The notes under the pieces were generated by a model. That model worked only from the letters and a program-made list of their open reading frames with translations, made no database searches and was not told the origin of the DNA. A DNA stretch of 64,000 bases from Pedococcus sp031456495 (GTDB lineage: Bacteria > Actinomycetota > Actinomycetes > Actinomycetales > Dermatophilaceae): contig NZ_JAVDUW010000001.1 of assembly GCF_031456495.1 (NCBI RefSeq), positions 124,001-188,000 on the forward strand, written 5' to 3'. A program made the translations under genes and the position numbers. This document shows positions 16,249 to 25,558 of the stretch, piece after piece (the stretch's first letter is position 1; the number at the start of each line of letters is the position of its first letter).

Positions 16249-17284
16249 TGCTGCTGCCGTACCTCGTCCTCGCCGAGCGCAGGGTCAGCGCGGCGAACCG
16301 GGCGAAGGTCGCCGTGGGCCGCAGGCGCGGGTCCGCGAGGGTGTCGTACCAGATCTGGCCCGCCGCATCCCACGCGTTGCCGCCGAGGGTCGTCGCGACG
16401 ACGTAGAACGCGTGGTTGGGGATGCCGGAGTTGGTGTGGACTCCCCCGTTGTCCGACGTGGTGTGGACGTACCCGTCCATCGTCGAGGGCTGGTTGTCGT
16501 ACGGGTTCGCAGTGCCGGGCGCCTTCATCGACCGCAGCGCGGGTGCCAGCTGCGGCCCCACGATGTCGGCGCCGATGAGCCAGTCGGCTGCCGCCGCGTC
16601 CTGCCCGAGGTGGTACTGCTTGACCAGCGAGCCGAAGACGTCGGAGACCGACTCGTTGAGCGCGCCCGACTGGCCGGAGTACCGCAGGTTCGCCTCGTGC
16701 TGGGTCACCCCGTGCGTGAGCTCGTGGCCGACGACGTCGATGCCCTTGGTCGTGTCGGTCAGCATCTGGCCGTCGCCGTCACCGAAGAACATGTGACCGG
16801 CGCCGTCCCAAAAGGCGTTGTCGTAGCTGGTGCCGAAGTGGACCAGACCCTGGATCTGCATGCCCTGGTCGTCGATCGAGTCCCGGTGGAACTGGTCCCA
16901 GTAGAGCTTGTACGTGTAGCCGAAGTTGTCGTACGCCTGGTTGACCGAGACGTCCTTGACCTTGCGCTGGCCCTCGGACCGGACGAGCGTCCCCGGCGTC
17001 GTCGCGGTCGAGTGGTGCTGGTCGTAGATCGCCCGGTTCGGCGTACCGGCACCGGCGCGCACGGCAACCGGGTGCACGGCCGCGACGATGCTGGCGGCAG
17101 CCTCCGCGCGGGTGACGCGGAAGCTCTGGTCGAGCTGGAGGGTCTCCAGCAGCGCCTCACGCTGGTCCGGGTCGGCCTCCCGCGCGACACGGGCGAGCAG
17201 GTCCGGCGGGATGATGCACGCGATCGCGTGCCGGCGGACCGACCCTGTCTCCCGAGGTTCCCTGGTGGCTGGCGTCTGTGGCAT
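16190..17284 (-). CDS. Protealysin-like M4 (thermolysin family) metalloprotease
   Basis: A 364-residue zinc protease. It has a short protealysin-type propeptide carrying the CIIPPDLL motif (Cys23-Pro27), then the catalytic domain with HELTH (His187, Glu188, His191), the third ligand in NESVSD (Glu211) and the catalytic His283 in GGVHTNSGIPNHAF. All key residues are present. No signal peptide is seen, as in protealysins, which leave the cell by an unclear route. ATG 17284 has GAGAGGAG 5 bases upstream. The inhibitor gene follows on the same strand. The 3' end carries a recent 63-bp duplication. Confidence 0.92.
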   Translation of the reverse strand: MPQTPATREPRETGSVRRHAIACIIPPDLLARVAREADPDQREALLETLQLDQSFRVTRAEAAASIVAAVHPVAVRAGAGTPNRAIYDQHHSTATTPGTLVRSEGQRKVKDVSVNQAYDNFGYTYKLYWDQFHRDSIDDQGMQIQGLVHFGTSYDNAFWDGAGHMFFGDGDGQMLTDTTKGIDVVGHELTHGVTQHEANLRYSGQSGALNESVSDVFGSLVKQYHLGQDAAAADWLIGADIVGPQLAPALRSMKAPGTANPYDNQPSTMDGYVHTTSDNGGVHTNSGIPNHAFYVVATTLGGNAWDAAGQIWYDTLADPRLRPTATFARFAALTLRSARTRYGSSSTEADAVRTGWDAVKVKVR

Positions 17285-17417
17285 GTCCACTCCTCTCCCG
17301 AGCGGGAACGAGACCTGCCTCGAGGCTCCTCGCCGCGTGAGGGGTTGTCATCATGCGTTTGCGTGACTGTGCGCCCGCTGACGTCACGTTGGGGACCGCA
17401 GGGGCGGTGTGTGCCGG

Positions 17418-18539
17418 TCAGCCGGCCAGGTGGGCAGCCAGCCGCTCGACGGTCCCGTCGACATCGGTGAGCTTGTCGAGCCCGAAGAGGCCGAGCCGGA
17501 AGGTCGAGAAGTCGTCGCGCTCGCCGCACATCAGCGGGACCCCGGCGGCGACCTGCACACCGCGCTGCTTGAACTTCGCGCCGGTGCGGACCTCCGGGTC
17601 GTCGGTGAACGACACGACGACGCTCGGCGCCGCGAAGCCGTCCGCCGCGACCGATCGGAAACCGTTGTCCGCCAACAGCGCCCGCACTCGCGTGCCGAGG
17701 TCGACCTGAGCCTTGCGCAGGGTGTCGAGCCCGGCGTCGCGCGTCTCGAGCATGAGGGCGGCATCCCGCGCGAGGGCGTCGGTCGGCATCGTCGCGTGGT
17801 ACGGCGTCTGCCCCTGCGTGTAGGCCTCGGTGATGGTGAGCCACTTCTGCAGGTCGACCGCGAAGCTGGTGGACGTCGTCGCCATCACCTGCGCCCGGCC
17901 GGCCTCGCTCAGCATGACGAACCCCGCGCAGGGCGAGCCGCTCCAGCCCTTCTGCGGCGCGCTGAGGAGCACGTCGAGTCCCAGGTCGCGCATGTCGGCC
18001 CACATGGCACCCGATGCGATGCAGTCGAGGACGAAGAGACCACCGACCTCGTGCGTGGCGGCGGAGATGCGGCGGACGTAGTCGTCGGGCAGCAGGATGC
18101 CTGCCGCCGTCTCGACGTGCGCCGCGAAGACGACCTCGGGCCGGTCGCGCTCGATGGCCTCGACGACCTCCTCCACCGGCGCCGGGGCCCACGGTGCCTG
18201 CGGCTCGTCGGAGGCGGGCCGGGCGCGGCACACCGTCGTCGCGCTCGCCACCGAGCCCGCGTCGAGGATCTGGCTCCAGCGGTAGGAGAACAGGCCGTTG
18301 CGGACCACCAGGCAGCGCCGGCCCGTGGCGAGCTGCCGGGCGACCGCCTCCATGGCATACGTGCCGCCGCCCGGGACGACGGCCACGGTGTCGGCGCCGT
18401 AGGTGGTGCGCAGCACGTCGATGACGTCCTGCATCACGCCGACGAAGCGCTTCGACATGTGGTTGAGAGAGCGGTCGGTGAACACCACCGAGTACTCGAG
18501 GAGGCCGTCGGGGTCGATCTCGGGGCGGGGAAGGCTCAC
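17418..18539 (-). CDS. Class V aminotransferase, alanine-glyoxylate/serine-pyruvate type
   Basis: A 373-residue PLP enzyme. The Schiff-base lysine is Lys197 in SAPQKGWSG; Asp172 in FVLDCIASG holds the pyridine nitrogen, and VVPGGGTYAMEA binds the phosphate. It resembles alanine-glyoxylate/serine-glyoxylate aminotransferases, with substrate unresolved. It is cytosolic. GTG 18539 is the best start by alignment to the family's N-terminus, though its ribosome site is weak. No partner gene is adjacent. Confidence 0.82.
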   Translation of the reverse strand: MSLPRPEIDPDGLLEYSVVFTDRSLNHMSKRFVGVMQDVIDVLRTTYGADTVAVVPGGGTYAMEAVARQLATGRRCLVVRNGLFSYRWSQILDAGSVASATTVCRARPASDEPQAPWAPAPVEEVVEAIERDRPEVVFAAHVETAAGILLPDDYVRRISAATHEVGGLFVLDCIASGAMWADMRDLGLDVLLSAPQKGWSGSPCAGFVMLSEAGRAQVMATTSTSFAVDLQKWLTITEAYTQGQTPYHATMPTDALARDAALMLETRDAGLDTLRKAQVDLGTRVRALLADNGFRSVAADGFAAPSVVVSFTDDPEVRTGAKFKQRGVQVAAGVPLMCGERDDFSTFRLGLFGLDKLTDVDGTVERLAAHLAG

Positions 18540-18731
18540 CCCAGCAGGTTGCCACAGGTGGGCCCCGGCCGCGGTCCGGGGCTGCGGGGCGAGCCGTCCG
18601 GCGGGGGCTGCCGGTGAGGCAGCCTCCCGGGACCGGGCGTTCCCGCCCGCACCCACCCGCGCGCCGATGAGTTCTGCGCAGGGCGCCGGTCTGCCACCCT
18701 GTTCCCCCCACACCCGACTCCGGAGGCCCGC

Positions 18732-19316
18732 GTGCGCAAGGTCGTGCTCTACACCCTGATGTCCCTCGACGGTGCCGTCGACCACCCCGACCGCTACTTC
18801 GCCCCCGTCGGCGACGACGCCGAGGTCCCGGAGTTCGACGACGTGATGGAGGCCAACGAGGCGAAGGTCATCGGCACCCAGGACGCGGTCCTGCTCGGGC
18901 GCGGCATGTACGACCAGTGGGCGCGCTTCTGGCCCACGGCCGACTACCAGCCCTTCGCCGACTTCATCAACGGTGTGCGCAAGTACGTGCTGACCTCCAC
19001 CCCGCTGACCACCGAGTGGCACGGCGCCGAGGCGGTCCACCGACCGGTCGCCGACCTCGTCCGCGAGCTCAAGGCCTCACCGGGCGGGGACATCGGCGTC
19101 CACGGCAGCATCGAGCTGGCCCGCTCCATGCTCGCCCAGGGCCTGGTGGACGAGCTGCAGCTGGTGGTCGGGCCGACGATCGGCTGCACCGGCCGTCGCC
19201 TGTTCGCGGACGGCGACGCCACCCGGCGGCTCCAGCTGGTCGGTGCGCAGTCCACGCCCAGCTCCACGCTGCTCCTCGCGTACCGCGTGGCGAACCCCGG
19301 AGGGGAGACCGCATGA
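18732..19316 (+). CDS. Dihydrofolate reductase-fold (RibD C-terminal) family protein
   Basis: A 194-residue protein of the RibD-C/DHFR-like fold: VVLYTLMSLDGAVDHPDRYF, then DAVLLGRGMYDQW and GDIGVHGSIELARSM (NADPH-binding pattern), ending with DELQLVVGPTIGCTGRRLF. Family members are NADPH-dependent reductases of unknown physiological substrate. GTG 18732 has CGGAGG 5 bases upstream. Its stop overlaps the next start (ATGA), so it is co-translated with the VOC protein. Confidence 0.82.
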   Translation: MRKVVLYTLMSLDGAVDHPDRYFAPVGDDAEVPEFDDVMEANEAKVIGTQDAVLLGRGMYDQWARFWPTADYQPFADFINGVRKYVLTSTPLTTEWHGAEAVHRPVADLVRELKASPGGDIGVHGSIELARSMLAQGLVDELQLVVGPTIGCTGRRLFADGDATRRLQLVGAQSTPSSTLLLAYRVANPGGETA

Positions 19317-19753
19317 CGCACATCAGGCGCTTCGACCACGTCGGTGTGACCGTCGCCGACCTCGACCGGGCCATCGAGTTCTTCACCGGCCTCGGGCTCG
19401 AGCTCGAGGGCCGGATGCCGATCGAGGGCGAGTTCCTCGACACGGTGATCGGGATGAGCGGCGCCCGGACCGAGATCGCCATGCTGCGGCCGCCGGGTGG
19501 TGGCACCGCGCTCGAGCTGTCGAGCTTCGTGCGCCCCGACCACGAGCCCGGGTCGCCCCACGCGATGGCCAACGAGCTCGGCCTGCGCAACGTCTGCTTC
19601 GAGGTGGACGACCTGCGGCTCGTCCTCGACCAGCTCGCCGCGGACGGGTACGGGCTGGTCGGTGCCGTCGGGCAGTTCGAGGACGTCTGGCGGATGGCCT
19701 ACGTCCGTGGCCCGGAGGGGATCATCGTGTCCCTGGCCGAGCGCGTGTCCTGA
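19313..19753 (+). CDS. VOC (glyoxalase/bleomycin resistance/dioxygenase) superfamily protein
   Basis: A 146-residue vicinal oxygen chelate protein: RRFDHVGVTVADLDRAIEFF in the first beta-alpha-beta-beta-beta module and LRNVCFEVDDLRLVLDQL in the second, ending with RGPEGIIVSLAE, which provides a metal-ligand Glu. The first His is in FDHVGV. The substrate is unknown. It overlaps the DHFR-fold gene by four bases, suggesting the two proteins act together. Confidence 0.83.
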   Translation: MTHIRRFDHVGVTVADLDRAIEFFTGLGLELEGRMPIEGEFLDTVIGMSGARTEIAMLRPPGGGTALELSSFVRPDHEPGSPHAMANELGLRNVCFEVDDLRLVLDQLAADGYGLVGAVGQFEDVWRMAYVRGPEGIIVSLAERVS

Positions 19754-19851
19754 CCCGGCTACCGGCTCCCCGATGACTTCCGGCGTGTGCCGGGGTCGTG
19801 GTGGTATGCCGTGCGGCCGGGTGGCGGTCGCCGTGGACAGGAGGCGGGGGC

Positions 19852-20211
19852 GTGGCGAGCATCGAGGACGTCCTGCCGCTGGGGAGGGAGCTCGAGCGCT
19901 CGTACCCGGTCCACGTACGCGGCCGCCTCAAGTTCCGGGTCGGGCAGATCGTCTACGTGGCGTTCTCGCGTGACGAGGCGGTCATGGGCTTCGCGTTCCC
20001 CAGGGAGGAGCGCGAAGCCCTCGTCGCGAGCGACCCTCGGCGGTTCTCGATGCCGTCCACTTCGGACCTTCGGTTCAACTGGGTGCACGCGGACCTGGGC
20101 GCCCTGGAACCCGCCGAGGCGCGCGAGCTCGTCGTGGACGCCTGGCGCATGGTGGTGCCGCAGAAGCTGTCGCGCGCCTACGACCTGGCGCACCCGGAGG
20201 GCCCGGGCTGA
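19852..20211 (+). CDS. MmcQ/YjbR-like family protein
   Basis: A 119-residue protein ending with the pattern FNWVHADLGALEPAEARELV then DAWRMVVPQKLSRAY, typical of the MmcQ/YjbR double-stranded DNA-binding-like fold. No catalytic residues are known for the family. GTG 19852 follows an AGGAGG at a rather long spacing. No obvious operon partner. Confidence 0.7.
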   Translation: MASIEDVLPLGRELERSYPVHVRGRLKFRVGQIVYVAFSRDEAVMGFAFPREEREALVASDPRRFSMPSTSDLRFNWVHADLGALEPAEARELVVDAWRMVVPQKLSRAYDLAHPEGPG

Positions 20212-20270
20212 GGGTCGCGCACCGCGCTCGGCGCCCACGAGTGCGTGCCGACCTGCCCGGGCCCGGGACC

Positions 20271-21596
20271 TCAGCCGAGGACCACCACGGTGTAGCCGCC
20301 GAAGATCTGCCCCTGCTGGCTCGCCGTCACGCGGTACACGTGCGCCGAGCCCGGGGGCGGCGGTTCGTCGGTGGTGGTCAACCCGACCTGCTGGTGGTCG
20401 GAGGTCACCTGGTGTGTGGTGGCTCCGCCGACCCCGACTCCCCCGCCACCGATGTCCCGGGGTGGCGTCAGCAGGACGTCGCCGGTCGGCGGCGCCCCGG
20501 CCGGGAACTGCCCCCGCACGCCCGTCCGCAGCTGGAGCCACGGCATACCCACCGGGACGACGCGCTCGACTGCCACGGTCGCCGGCTCGTCGTAGAGCGG
20601 GCCCACCCTCAGCATGAGCGGGGCGTCCACCAGGGCAGCCGCCGCGACCGCCTCCAGCCCGCCACGTGCCCGGATCCCCTGCCCGGCGCCGGTGGCGATG
20701 ACATGGATGTTCCGTTGTGCCACATGGCGGTTCAGCGCGGCGTCCCACGGCGGCGTGCCCAGCCCGTCGGACGTCTCGTCCCAGACCCGCACGACGAGGC
20801 ACTCGTGGCCACCGTTGACGAAGGTCGGCTCCCACACCGTCGGGCACTTGACCACCCGGTGGCTGCGGCCGCTGTCGCGGGCGCCGAGGGAGACGATGGT
20901 CTCGCCGATCAGGTTCGCGCTGCCAGGGCCGATGCCGAGCGACGGGTCGCACCAGAAGAACTGGACGATGACGTTCGGCGCCTGTGCCCGGCCGAAGTTC
21001 CAGACGTGGGCGTAGAGGGTGTTCGGCATGCCTGCCAGGGCCGTCTGCCCGAGGTCCGGCGGGATCTCGGGGGCGAACGCCGGCTCGACGCCTGCCAGGA
21101 GCAGGATGTCCGGGCTCTCCCAGAACGGACCGACGACCGGCCGCGCCCCGAGGTCGCCGGGGTTGGCCCGCATGAAGAGGAACGGCAGGTACATCTGGTC
21201 CCGGGGCCCCGGCCACTGGTTGGGCGGGTGGTGGTCGAAGTTGCCGGGCTGCACCACGCCGCCGGGCAGCTGGCCGGTCGATGTCCCGCAGTGGTGACCG
21301 GGCCGTTTCGGGTTCTTCCACCCGACGGTCGTCCCGTCGTCCCCGTGGCCGTGGTCGCCGTGCCCGTGGTCCCCGTCCCCGTGCCCGTGGTCGCCGTCGC
21401 AGTGCCCGTGATCGCCGTGGCCGTGGTCGCAGCCGCGGTGGTCGTGGTCGTGGCCGTCGTGGTCGCCGTGGGAGCGGCCCGTGTGGCAGCCGCAGGTGCA
21501 CCCGCAGCAGCAGCATCCGTGCCGACGCTCGTCGGCCCGGTGGTCGTGGCCGTGGGAGTCGTGCCCAGACCCGTGGGCGCAGCAGTCGTGGCTCAT
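20271..21596 (-). CDS. His/Cys/Asp-rich repeat protein with C-terminal Ig-like region, partner of the zinc-phospholipase-like gene
   Basis: A 441-residue protein. The first 88 residues are extraordinary: about 23 His and 11 Cys in HGD/HDH repeats, including HGCCCCGCTCGCH. This should bind several zinc or other soft-metal ions. The rest (about 120-440) looks like beta-rich Ig/CARDB-like sheets (NTLYAHVWNFGRAQAPNVIV) and a Gly/Pro-rich section. There is no signal peptide. ATG 21596 overlaps the upstream gene's stop (ATGA). I do not recognise a named family. Its coupling to a zinc-enzyme-like protein suggests metal delivery, scaffolding or binding of that partner. Confidence 0.7.
   Translation of the reverse strand: MSHDCCAHGSGHDSHGHDHRADERRHGCCCCGCTCGCHTGRSHGDHDGHDHDHRGCDHGHGDHGHCDGDHGHGDGDHGHGDHGHGDDGTTVGWKNPKRPGHHCGTSTGQLPGGVVQPGNFDHHPPNQWPGPRDQMYLPFLFMRANPGDLGARPVVGPFWESPDILLLAGVEPAFAPEIPPDLGQTALAGMPNTLYAHVWNFGRAQAPNVIVQFFWCDPSLGIGPGSANLIGETIVSLGARDSGRSHRVVKCPTVWEPTFVNGGHECLVVRVWDETSDGLGTPPWDAALNRHVAQRNIHVIATGAGQGIRARGGLEAVAAAALVDAPLMLRVGPLYDEPATVAVERVVPVGMPWLQLRTGVRGQFPAGAPPTGDVLLTPPRDIGGGGVGVGGATTHQVTSDHQQVGLTTTDEPPPPGSAHVYRVTASQQGQIFGGYTVVVLG
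21330..21480 (-). repeat. Low-complexity tandem DNA encoding the His/Gly/Asp repeats
   Basis: Irregular direct repeats of GTGGTCGCCGTGGCC-like units (forward strand) encode the HGDHGHGD repeats. Such tracts commonly change length by slippage. Confidence 0.7.
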
Positions 21597-24274
21597 CGCG
21601 GGCCACCTCCCCCACCGGGGTTGCCCGGATGGTCCGGGCCGGGGTTGCCGGGATGCTCGTGGCCGGGGTTGCCGTGGTCGCCCTGGTTTCCGGGGTCGCC
21701 CTGGTTCCCATGCGTGCCGGGCCCGTGCGTGGACGGTCCGTCGTGGGTCCCGGGGACCGGGACGCCGGACCCCGGTGCGTCGACGTAGTGCAGCTTCAGG
21801 GCCGGCTGGGGCCGCCACTTGGTGTGGGCCCCGTCGTAGAGCTGCGGTTCGACCAGCGGTGTGCGGTAAGGGATCCCGAGGTCGGTCGTGTCCGTCTCCT
21901 CACCCCGGATCCAGTCCCAGGTGAGGTACGCGTACGCGCGGTCCGCGTCGAGGTTGAACTGCGTCGAGTAGCCGGTCGGGTTCGCCAGCTGCCCGATCAG
22001 GTAGGCCGAGAACGGCACCGGGTCGCCCAGGGGGCTCTGACGCACCCGCGCCTTGCCGATGAAGGCCTCGTTGAGCTGGTCGGTCTGCCACGGCGTCTGC
22101 GCGCGCTCGTACCGGTACCGGGCCTCGCGGTCCGGGGGCGCCGTGGTCCGGAAGAACACCTCGTCCGGCCGCGTGCCCTCGGCATACGGTCCCGGTCGCA
22201 TCGGCTTGTATGCCGTGGCCGGCCCCTTGGGGTCCGCGGCGCTCGGGTCGTAGGTCTCCGTCGGCGTCGTGATCTTCGTGTCCGAGCTGCCGCCGGTGTC
22301 GAGCAGGCTCGTGCTCGGGTACGCCCACGGACGCCGGAACTCCCAGTCCTCCCAGTCGGATCCGACGCTGCCGTGGTAGCGCAGCACCGGGTAGTAGGGG
22401 TAGTTCGGGTCGCGTGTCGAGTGGCTGACGATGACCGACGGGTCGGAGTCGAGGTGCCCCAGCGGGTCGATCGCGTCGGCCAGTGCCTGCTGGAACGCGC
22501 CGTCGACCGTGGCCCCGAGGGTGATGAGCGGCAGGTCGATCTCGTTGGGCAGCCGCAGCTCGCCGTCCTCGTACCGCTGCTCCCCGTGCGGCATGAGGAT
22601 GCCGGTGTGGGCCATGACGTCGTGCGTCTTGGCCGCGATGTCCCAGATCTTCATCGCGAGCTCGTAGATGCCGAGCCGCACCGGGTAGGTCAGCGGGCTG
22701 AGCGCCATCTTGATGAGGTCGCCGACGAGCTTGAGCGCGTCCTCGATCTCCTTGATCGCCCACTCGATGAGCGCGACGAACACCTCGCACACGTCCACGA
22801 TCGGGTTCGAGGAGTCGACACCGGAGAAGTCCGGCGGCTGGAACAGGTTGGTGAAGTCGGAGGCCGGCGGCACGATGACGAAGTCGGGCTTGCGCGGCTT
22901 CTGCAGCTCCCACGACCCGCTGAAGTTCAGCTTGTACAGCGTGATCATCAGCCGGTACATCGTCTGCACCTGCCAGGGCATCGGGAACCCCTGCGGCACA
23001 GGGAATCCCGGTGGCGGCGCGATGCCGTCGAGGATCTCCTGGAACGGCTTGTCGAGGCCGTGGCCCGTGACGTCCTTGACCACGGTCGTGAGCAGCCCGC
23101 TGTCGATCGTCTGCTGGAAGGCGTCGCCCTGGTAGATCTTCGGGTGCGGGTGGTCCTGGAACGTCTCGAGCATCGCCTTGACGATCGCGTCGGCCATCCA
23201 GCCCGGCATCTCGCCGTCGACGTCGAGCTGCTCCTTGCGGGTGTCGGGGTCGTCCGACAGCGGCGAGGGTCGCTGGGCGCCGTGAGGGTCGTCGGGCGTG
23301 AGCTGGACGAGGAACCACAGGGCGGACATCGACAGCTCGGGGTAGTCGTCGGTCTTGCCCCACGGGTCCTGCGGGATGGTGCCGCCCTCACCGGACTGCT
23401 GGTAGTTCCACGCGTCGATGTGGTTCTCGATGAGGTGGTGCCGGGTGGGGTGGTCGCGGTACGGGCCGCCGCACTGCTCGTTGACGAAGCTGTGGGCGAT
23501 CGTGTCCGTGCCGACGTGGACGATGTAGCCCAGCGCGAAGGCGAGGAACTGGTCGGAGTGCTCCCTGCCCTCGTCGGTGCCGTCGTCGAGCGCCTGCGCC
23601 TGGCGCACGAGGGCCTGGCACATGGCCGAGGTGCGGCGGTAGTGGGCCATGTCGCTCCAGAGGAAGTCCTCCTCGGGCCAGCCCTTCTGGATGACCGTGT
23701 TCATCAGGCCCCAGATGTCGGCGAAGGAGGTGAGCTCCTCGAGGCCGATCTGCTTGATCGCGACGAGCAGCTCCTCGAGGCCGGTCTGGATCTCCCCGAG
23801 GATGCCGCCGGTGAGGTCGTCGGCGAGCTCGCCCACGGTGTCGACGAGCGGCCCGAGGGTCTTGTCCCACCACTTCGTGAAGTCCTGCCAGATCTTGTCG
23901 AGCTTGATGAGGAAGCGGATGATCCCGGCCAGCGTCGAGTTGACCTCCTCCAGGATGACGAGCAGCGGCTCCCAGTCGTCCTCCTTGGCGGCGTCGAAGT
24001 AGTAGTACGTCGCCAGCGCCAGCATGATGAGGTCCGAGCGCGGCCCGAGGACGTCGTTGCTCCAGTCCTGGGAGAAGAAGAACAGGTCCGGGCCGATGGC
24101 CCCGACGGAGGTGAACTTCTCCCAGTCGTGCATGACCTGCGCGCACTTCTGCGGGGTGAACGCGGAGGGGACGTCGTCACCACCCCCCAGTCCCGGCCAG
24201 TCGTCGAACTGCCCGCTCGCCAGCAGGTCTGCGACCCGGCGCGCCGTGTAGATGTGGGTGAAGTGACCAGGCAT
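21593..24274 (-). CDS. Large zinc-dependent phospholipase C-like protein with collagen-like tail
   Basis: An 893-residue protein. Residues 1-300 match the zinc-dependent phospholipase C-type fold: MPGHFTHIYTARRVADLL, AIGPDLFFFSQDW, then LGYIVHVGTDTIAHSFVNE and HHLIENHID, supplying the His/Asp metal ligands. The middle (300-830) is unassigned, with amphipathic helices and beta segments. The tail (about 840-893) is a Gly-Xaa-Xaa collagen-like stretch (GNQGDPGNQGDHGNPG). No signal peptide is seen. GAGG precedes ATG 24274. It forms an operon with the His-rich gene. Activity and export route are not provable here. Confidence 0.72.
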   Translation of the reverse strand: MPGHFTHIYTARRVADLLASGQFDDWPGLGGGDDVPSAFTPQKCAQVMHDWEKFTSVGAIGPDLFFFSQDWSNDVLGPRSDLIMLALATYYYFDAAKEDDWEPLLVILEEVNSTLAGIIRFLIKLDKIWQDFTKWWDKTLGPLVDTVGELADDLTGGILGEIQTGLEELLVAIKQIGLEELTSFADIWGLMNTVIQKGWPEEDFLWSDMAHYRRTSAMCQALVRQAQALDDGTDEGREHSDQFLAFALGYIVHVGTDTIAHSFVNEQCGGPYRDHPTRHHLIENHIDAWNYQQSGEGGTIPQDPWGKTDDYPELSMSALWFLVQLTPDDPHGAQRPSPLSDDPDTRKEQLDVDGEMPGWMADAIVKAMLETFQDHPHPKIYQGDAFQQTIDSGLLTTVVKDVTGHGLDKPFQEILDGIAPPPGFPVPQGFPMPWQVQTMYRLMITLYKLNFSGSWELQKPRKPDFVIVPPASDFTNLFQPPDFSGVDSSNPIVDVCEVFVALIEWAIKEIEDALKLVGDLIKMALSPLTYPVRLGIYELAMKIWDIAAKTHDVMAHTGILMPHGEQRYEDGELRLPNEIDLPLITLGATVDGAFQQALADAIDPLGHLDSDPSVIVSHSTRDPNYPYYPVLRYHGSVGSDWEDWEFRRPWAYPSTSLLDTGGSSDTKITTPTETYDPSAADPKGPATAYKPMRPGPYAEGTRPDEVFFRTTAPPDREARYRYERAQTPWQTDQLNEAFIGKARVRQSPLGDPVPFSAYLIGQLANPTGYSTQFNLDADRAYAYLTWDWIRGEETDTTDLGIPYRTPLVEPQLYDGAHTKWRPQPALKLHYVDAPGSGVPVPGTHDGPSTHGPGTHGNQGDPGNQGDHGNPGHEHPGNPGPDHPGNPGGGGGPR

Positions 24275-24413
24275 GGCGGACCTCGGCTCGGCCGGTGGTG
24301 CGAAACGGTGTCGGATGTGGTGGGTGTGCCCCGTTGAGTCGCCGCGTTCAGCATTTGACTGTGGCAGCGCGACTTGCCCCTGTCCTCCACCGTTTGAGTG
24401 AGACGACGTCCGC

Positions 24414-25328
24414 TCAGCCCGACGGCTCCGAGAGCCGTCGGAACACCAGGCCGCGCTCGAGCAGGCGGGGAAGCCCGTGCTCGTACCCGGCAGCCGTGCC
24501 GCCGGCCGGGTGGTTGACGTGCGAGATCACGACCGAACCCGGGCGCACCGTCGCCAGCTGCGCGGCCACCTGGCTCGGCGAGAACGTCGCCCCGGCGTCA
24601 CCGTTGACGTCGAACCCGGCGACCTCCACCCCCAGGTCGCGGACCACCCGGAGGGCCACGTCGTCGTAGTGCGCCGTGCCCGAGCGGAACCACCGCGGTG
24701 CCCGCCCGGTGAGGGCCTCGACGGCCGAGACACCTCCGGTGACCTCGTCCCACACCTGACCGGCGTCCGCGGTCCCGCGGATCCCGTATGCCGCGCGGCC
24801 CGTCACCGACAGCGGCACGTGGCGCACGCCGTGGCTGCCGACCTCGAACAGGGGGTCGCTCGCCAGCTCGGCGGCCACCGCCCGGTTGGCGCGCACCCAC
24901 CGGGCGTTGAGGAAGAAGGTCGCCGGAACCTGGTGGCGACGCAGGGCGTCGACGAGGCGCGCGTCGTACCCGTCGCCGTGCAGGCCGCCGCACGCGTCGA
25001 ACGTCAGCGCGACCGCCCGTGCCGGCGCCAGGTCGGTGGTGATGCCCGGGAGGTCCATCCCCCACGCGCGAGGTGACAGGCCGGCATACCGGCGCACCTC
25101 GGTGGCGCGGCTCGGACGGGTGAGCTGCGGGGCCGACGGGCGCGCCGCCGCCGCCCTGGTGGTGTGCCGCGCCCGGCCGCCCGGCAGGACGGAGGCGCCT
25201 GCGCTGCTGCCGCGTGCGCTCCGGGCGACGGCGGCGGCGTCCCGCTCCTCGAGCGCCCGCACCACGGTGGCGGCCACGCCGGCAGCGCCGGCGGCGAGCA
25301 CCACACGACGGGCGACGAGAGACGACAT
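24414..25328 (-). CDS. Polysaccharide deacetylase (NodB-like), secreted or membrane-anchored
   Basis: A 304-residue protein. The N-terminus (LVARRVVLAAGAAGVAAT) is a Tat-like or anchor signal. The NodB core begins near residue 108 with ALTFDACGG, where the usual second Asp of TFDD is replaced by Ala; VGSHGVRH gives the His pair, and FDVNGDAGATFSP and VVISHVNHP are later motifs. It should deacetylate cell-wall or capsular N-acetyl sugars outside the membrane. ATG 25328 has GAGG upstream. The 230-bp gap to the divergent gene carries no obvious element beyond one GGCATAC. Confidence 0.8.
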   Translation of the reverse strand: MSSLVARRVVLAAGAAGVAATVVRALEERDAAAVARSARGSSAGASVLPGGRARHTTRAAAARPSAPQLTRPSRATEVRRYAGLSPRAWGMDLPGITTDLAPARAVALTFDACGGLHGDGYDARLVDALRRHQVPATFFLNARWVRANRAVAAELASDPLFEVGSHGVRHVPLSVTGRAAYGIRGTADAGQVWDEVTGGVSAVEALTGRAPRWFRSGTAHYDDVALRVVRDLGVEVAGFDVNGDAGATFSPSQVAAQLATVRPGSVVISHVNHPAGGTAAGYEHGLPRLLERGLVFRRLSEPSG

Positions 25329-25558
25329 CGGGACCTCGCTTCGGTGGACGGTGCCGGCCCCGGCGGACCGCCCCACCACGGTGGCAACGGATGCTGGGAG
25401 CGGGTTCAAGACACGCCCGCGCCGCACGTGAACCGACCGTTCGGAGGAGGCGCCCCGGGCCGCCGCAGCCGGCCCCCCTGGGCCCGGCGGTCGGCCACCC
25501 CGGCGAGCCGCCCGCGCCCGGCATACGGTGGAGGGACCCGACCCCAGGAGGACTGCAC

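Noticed and set aside
21330..21750. Possible CRISPR-like array in the repeats
   Set aside because: The repeats are short, irregular and coding (His/Gly and collagen-like), without unique spacers.
20271..24274. Extracellular contractile injection system or phage cargo
   Set aside because: No sheath, tube, baseplate or AAA+ genes are present in the window, so there is no support for that context.
21281..24337. Very long open frames on the strand opposite the phospholipase-like gene
   Set aside because: They are by-products of high GC: rich in Arg, Val, Gly and Asp, with no domain, and the opposite strand has a well-formed protein with recognised motifs.
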